Source of the DNA: Methanosarcinales archaeon
GTDB lineage: Archaea > Halobacteriota > Methanosarcinia > Methanosarcinales > Methanogasteraceae
DNA length: 7,408 nt
Assembly: GCA_030640725.1 (NCBI GenBank)
Contig: DAOWIV010000276.1
Coordinates: 1-7,408 of the forward strand
Direction: 5' to 3'
The translations under genes were made by a program, and so were the position numbers. Of this stretch, positions 7,251 through 7,408 are shown one piece after another (position 1 is the stretch's first letter; each line of letters begins with the position of its first letter). The notes beneath the pieces were generated by a model that worked only from the letters and a program-made list of their open reading frames with translations, did not search any database and was not told the DNA's origin.

Positions 7251-7408
7251 CACCCGATCACCTCGTTTCCGAGCACCGTATCCTCAACAGCGTGTGTCCA
7301 CCTGAAGATACGGTCGAGTGCGATAACCAGGATCACGATGAAAAATGCCCCGAACGCCGCGGCATATCGCAGAAAGACGGCGACGAGTTCTGTGTGCGCA
7401 TCATCGAC
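7250..7408 (-). CDS. C-terminal end of a membrane protein, cut by right edge
   Basis: The minus-strand frame is open from base 7408 to a TGA at 7252-7250 and gives the last 52 residues of a protein whose start is outside the window. It contains one clear membrane segment (YAAAFGAFFIVILVIALDRI) followed by a short charged tail ending VLGNEVIG. The stop codon shares its A with the ATG of the downstream Ig-like protein gene (TGATG), and the GAGGTGAT ribosome site of that gene lies within the last codons here. This is strong evidence that the frame is real and that both genes are in one operon. The family cannot be named from the fragment. Confidence 0.7.
   Translation of the reverse strand, partial: VDDAHTELVAVFLRYAAAFGAFFIVILVIALDRIFRWTHAVEDTVLGNEVIG
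7257..7264 (-). promoter_or_regulatory. Shine-Dalgarno site that decides the start of the Ig-like protein
   Basis: The minus strand reads GAGGTGAT, a near-perfect complement to the archaeal 16S rRNA 3' end. It lies six bases before ATG 7250 but only three before the alternative GTG 7253, so the ATG is preferred. The site is inside the end of the upstream coding region. Confidence 0.75.

Noticed and set aside
7251..7253. GTG start for the Ig-like protein, one codon before the ATG
   Set aside because: It is only three bases from the GAGGTGAT site; ATG 7250 has better spacing and forms the TGATG coupling.
6127..7305. Plus-strand open frames opposite the Ig-like protein (6127-6576, 6799-7305 and smaller ones)
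   Set aside because: They are antisense shadows of a long gene with signal peptide, domains and ribosome site.

Overview
The window looks like chromosomal DNA from a euryarchaeon, probably related to the Methanosarcinales, Syntrophoarchaeum or ANME group. That placement is from memory of protein families; no search was run. Supporting signs are a CHASE4 sensor of a type common in methanogen-related archaea, a KaiC-like ATPase start (MERISTGIVGLD), a long NfeD protease, archaeal-type TATA sequences, and strong GGTGA Shine-Dalgarno sites. No tRNA, rRNA, CRISPR array or intact insertion sequence was seen.

Left half (1-3507, all minus strand). In transcription order there is a KaiC-like ATPase remnant (3507-3298), an 860-residue STAND-like ATPase with C-terminal TPR repeats (3241-659), and the start of a membrane sensor with a CHASE4 domain (612 to beyond the left edge). 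The KaiC remnant is frameshifted exactly at its Walker A motif and loses family similarity soon after. The gaps are 56 and 46 bases, so the three probably form one transcription unit read from a promoter near 3575. The STAND-TPR and CHASE4 genes are visibly AT-rich. The KaiC remnant and everything to its right are GC-richer, so there may be an acquisition boundary near 3240-3350.

Middle (3508-3801). This divergent 294-base intergenic region holds a TATA-like box for the minus-strand unit, a 7-bp inverted repeat and weak AT-rich promoter candidates for the plus-strand gene. No gene was recognised in it.

Right half (3802-7408). A plus-strand nfeD-type membrane serine protease (3802-5118) converges on a minus-strand exported protein (7250-5268). 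That protein has a signal peptide, Ig-like beta domains, a helical region and a C-terminal membrane anchor. It is translationally coupled through TGATG to an upstream small membrane protein gene that is cut by the right edge. The 149-base convergent gap (5119-5267) has a T-rich stretch that could terminate the minus-strand gene.

Functionally, the left half reads as signal transduction or conflict-type sensing (ATPase switch, TPR scaffold, membrane sensor). The right half reads as cell-envelope functions. The most notable item is the STAND-TPR protein, which has no N-terminal effector but carries an unnamed middle domain and very regular TPR repeats, next to a broken kaiC.
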